In this document: positions 4,174 to 6,332 of the stretch, piece after piece
Layout: the number at the start of each line of letters is the position of its first letter
Numbering within the stretch: position 1 is the first letter of the stretch
Assembly (NCBI GenBank): GCA_014379815.1
Contig: JACMLA010000725.1
Location: 1-6,332 of the forward strand
From: Bryobacteraceae bacterium
GTDB taxonomy: Bacteria > Acidobacteriota > Terriglobia > Bryobacterales > Bryobacteraceae
Direction: 5' to 3'
DNA: 6,332 nt
The notes under the pieces: model-generated
What the model was told of the DNA's origin: nothing
What the model saw: the letters and a program-made list of their open reading frames with translations, nothing else
The model's database searches: none
Made by a program: the position numbers and the translations under genes

Positions 4174-6332
4174 ATGGATGCAACTATGCCGGCTTTGAAA
4201 ACACTCGAGACCATAACTGATATACTACATATCAGAAACGACAATCACAACACTTTTCGCAGGTCGATCAGCGCATCGATCCTGCGGATATTGGTCTGTC
4301 TTGCCATTGCCGCGTGCGCTTGTTTCGCGCAGGAACAAACGGGAACCATTGAAGGTCGGGCCAAAGACAAAAGTGCTGCGTCGATGCCGGAAGTCACCGT
4401 CTCCATCGGTGGTCCCAACTTACTGGGAGGCAAACGGAGCGTGTTAACTGGCGAAAACGGTACCTATCTTCTGCGGCAAATCCCAATTGGGACATACCAG
4501 CTGACGTTCGCCAAGGATGGCTTTGCCAGTACCGTTGTGGAAGGTGTTCGCGTGCAGGCTGGCACTGTATTTACCGTGGATGCTGAACTTGGGTTGGCCT
4601 CCGTTCAGCAGTCTGTTACCACGGTGGCGACCGCGCCTGTTCTCGATACTACTCAGAATCAAGTTGCCTTCACCTACACAAGCGAGTTGATGGACACTGT
4701 GCCAAATGCACGCGACGCGTGGGCATTGGTGAGTCAAATTCCCGGAGTGACTTCGCAGACTTTCAACGTTGGTGGAACTAACAGCGGAAACCAGACCCAG
4801 CTGCGAGGGAACGGCGTTGACCACCGTCAGAACACGTATCTTTTGAATGGCGCAAACATTACAGACAACACGAGCAATGGAGCGTCCCAGTTTTTCTTTG
4901 ACGTCGATTCGGTTCAGGAACTGCAGGTCTCTGTCAACGCCCACAGTGCCGAGGTGCAGACACCAGGGATTGTGATGAACATCATTCCCAAGTCAGGCAC
5001 GAACCAGTTCCATGGAAGCTTGTCAGGCTACTACACCGACGATCGGCTATCATCTTCAAACCTTGACGACAAGCTGCGTGCTCGTGGTGTTACCACCCCT
5101 AACAAGATGCGCCAGTACTTCGATCTGGGGGCCGATTTCGGTGGTCCAGCGATCAAAGATAAGCTGTGGTTCTTCGGCTCCTATCGTTACACCGGCAACG
5201 AGAACATCATCACGGGCACGCGGTTGCCCAGCGGCGAGCAGCCAATCGATCGGACGTTTCTGTGGTATCCCACGGTGAAGGTTGACTGGAGACCATCCGA
5301 TTCGCACAACATTTCAGGGTTCTTCAATCTGGCCCAGAAGAAACGTTTCCGTCGCGACCTCGGCCCTCTCCGGCCACCTGAGACCTCTCGCAATCAGCAA
5401 GGCGCTCCGATAGCTCGTTTGTTTACGGTTCGCGACGACTGGACGGTCAGCCCCACGCTGGTGGTTTCGTTCAAGGCGAACGTCATGGATCAGGGCTTCG
5501 AGCTGGTGCAGTTGCCAGGCGTCGATGTCGAGAATATACCCAATATGATTGAACTCTCAACCAATCGGCAGTCCGGCGCACCGCCCGCTGTCTTCGGTAT
5601 CGGGAAAACAATGAGACAGTACAGCGGGACGGCCAGCTGGTTCCGCAGTAATTTCCTCGGAGGCTCACACAGCTTCAAGTTTGGGCTGGAATATGCGGGT
5701 TCTACGCAATTCGGCAACCAGGCAGGAGGCGTAGCGAAGAATGTGTACCCGGCGGACCACCAGGCTCGCTTCTTCAACGGCGTTCCAACGGAGGTAATTC
5801 TCTATGCCTCCGATGCTTCGAGTGTGAAAAACCCTACCTGGTCCGGGTTCGCGCAGGACAACTGGAAACTGGGACGCGTGACTCTCAACTTAGGTCTCAG
5901 GTGGGACTGGCAGGGCAATAAATATGCCGAAGTCGTGGGGCCCCAAAGCCGATTCTTTACCGAGCCCTCGAGACAGGAAGCAACAGACAATGTGATTACC
6001 TGGAACACAGTTGCGCCGAGGCTTGGGATTGTGTGGGATGTGACCGGCAAATCGAAAACGCTCCTGAAGGCCAGCTATGGACGCTACAACTGGCAGCTCT
6101 GGACAAATATTGCCGATGCCGCCAGCCCGGCCGGAACGCGCAGCGTACGCCGGCGATGGAACGATGCAAACGGCGACAGACTGTTCCGGATCGAAGAGGC
6201 AGGTGACGTTCTCGAAGTGAATGATCCGTCTGCCAATCGGGTGAGGATCGATACTGACCTTAAGCCTACCTTCACCGATGAGCTGGTTGTAGGGGTGTCA
6301 CACGAGCTGGCCCCGAACTTCGCAATCGGATC
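4174..6332 (+). CDS. TonB-dependent receptor, Oar-like, with carboxypeptidase-regulatory domain (3' partial)
   Basis: An uninterrupted frame of 719 codons that leaves the window. It is an outer-membrane TonB-dependent receptor, expected to import a large substrate using TonB energy; the ligand is not evident. Seen, counting from 4174: an unusually long 28-residue lead, then a signal peptide from R29 to about Q53 (ending ACFAQ). A carboxypeptidase-regulatory-like beta domain follows at about 56-140, with TGENGTYLL at 92-100 and IPIGTY at 103-108. The plug spans about 150-280, with LRGNG at 210-214, LLNGANITDN near 223-232 and KSGTNQFHG at 273-281. Barrel strands follow, including FGGPAIKDKLWFF (322-334), SGFAQDNW (557-564) and LNLGLRWDW (571-579). 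These match Oar-like receptors common in Acidobacteriota, usually around 1000-1200 residues, so perhaps a third is missing. The start is uncertain: 4186 is the next choice. Confidence 0.92.
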   Translation, partial: MDATMPALKTLETITDILHIRNDNHNTFRRSISASILRILVCLAIAACACFAQEQTGTIEGRAKDKSAASMPEVTVSIGGPNLLGGKRSVLTGENGTYLLRQIPIGTYQLTFAKDGFASTVVEGVRVQAGTVFTVDAELGLASVQQSVTTVATAPVLDTTQNQVAFTYTSELMDTVPNARDAWALVSQIPGVTSQTFNVGGTNSGNQTQLRGNGVDHRQNTYLLNGANITDNTSNGASQFFFDVDSVQELQVSVNAHSAEVQTPGIVMNIIPKSGTNQFHGSLSGYYTDDRLSSSNLDDKLRARGVTTPNKMRQYFDLGADFGGPAIKDKLWFFGSYRYTGNENIITGTRLPSGEQPIDRTFLWYPTVKVDWRPSDSHNISGFFNLAQKKRFRRDLGPLRPPETSRNQQGAPIARLFTVRDDWTVSPTLVVSFKANVMDQGFELVQLPGVDVENIPNMIELSTNRQSGAPPAVFGIGKTMRQYSGTASWFRSNFLGGSHSFKFGLEYAGSTQFGNQAGGVAKNVYPADHQARFFNGVPTEVILYASDASSVKNPTWSGFAQDNWKLGRVTLNLGLRWDWQGNKYAEVVGPQSRFFTEPSRQEATDNVITWNTVAPRLGIVWDVTGKSKTLLKASYGRYNWQLWTNIADAASPAGTRSVRRRWNDANGDRLFRIEEAGDVLEVNDPSANRVRIDTDLKPTFTDELVVGVSHELAPNFAIG
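4217..4235. promoter_or_regulatory. AT-rich operator-like dyad
   Basis: CTGATAT and ATATCAG form a perfect 7-bp inverted repeat around ACTAC. It stands out from the G+C-rich surroundings and overlaps an extended -10-like TGATATACT (4218-4226), with TTGAAA 20 bases upstream of TATACT. It lies in codons 15-21 of the receptor as annotated. It could be a regulator-binding site, or chance. Confidence 0.35.

Noticed and set aside
4195..4226. Second promoter, TTGAAA and TATACT, for the receptor
   Set aside because: The 20-base spacing is long and no usable in-frame ATG, GTG or TTG lies between the predicted start of transcription and the signal peptide core. It is kept only as part of the dyad observation.
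4444..4944. Open frame of 166 codons on the minus strand
   Set aside because: It is antisense to the regulatory and plug domains of the receptor, whose frame is continuous and carries clear family motifs.

Overview
The window (about 58% G+C by eye) looks like chromosomal DNA of an Acidobacteriota bacterium, probably near the Solibacter/Bryobacter branch. This is an inference from gene style. The main clue is a large TonB-dependent receptor with an N-terminal carboxypeptidase-regulatory-like domain and Oar-like plug and barrel motifs, preceded by an almost perfect sigma-70 promoter. Large paralogous sets of such receptors are typical of that phylum. Two of the exported proteins also end their signal peptides in '...FAQ', a common pattern there. 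No mobile-element gene, RNA gene or CRISPR array was found.

Layout: positions 1-226 are non-coding and dominated by a long imperfect inverted repeat (60-226) with related fragments to its left. After a short leader with a small stem-loop and a strong Shine-Dalgarno site, 297-2051 (+) encodes an exported M14-family zinc carboxypeptidase. It meets, tail to tail with a 29-bp overlap, a two-gene minus-strand operon. The operon reads from 3990 to 2023: first an exported protein of unknown function with a duplicated 'LPAGW' module (3990-2884), then, 6 bp on, a cytoplasmic glyoxalase-like (VOC) protein (2877-2023). A 183-bp divergent intergenic region (3991-4173) carries the promoter of the TonB-dependent receptor. 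The receptor starts near 4174 and runs off the right edge.

How they may work together: an exported peptidase and an outer-membrane receptor would fit polymer or peptide scavenging. They are in separate transcription units, so a shared role is only a possibility. The VOC protein and the LPAGW protein are almost certainly co-transcribed, but nothing in their sequences shows a joint reaction.

The least explained items are the palindromic repeat cluster at the left edge, the duplicated module in the unknown exported protein, and the control region of the receptor. That region has a promoter bracketed by a 7-bp inverted repeat, a long leader or long N-terminal extension, and an AT-rich operator-like dyad inside the first codons. 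I see no clear evidence of a wholly new multi-gene system.
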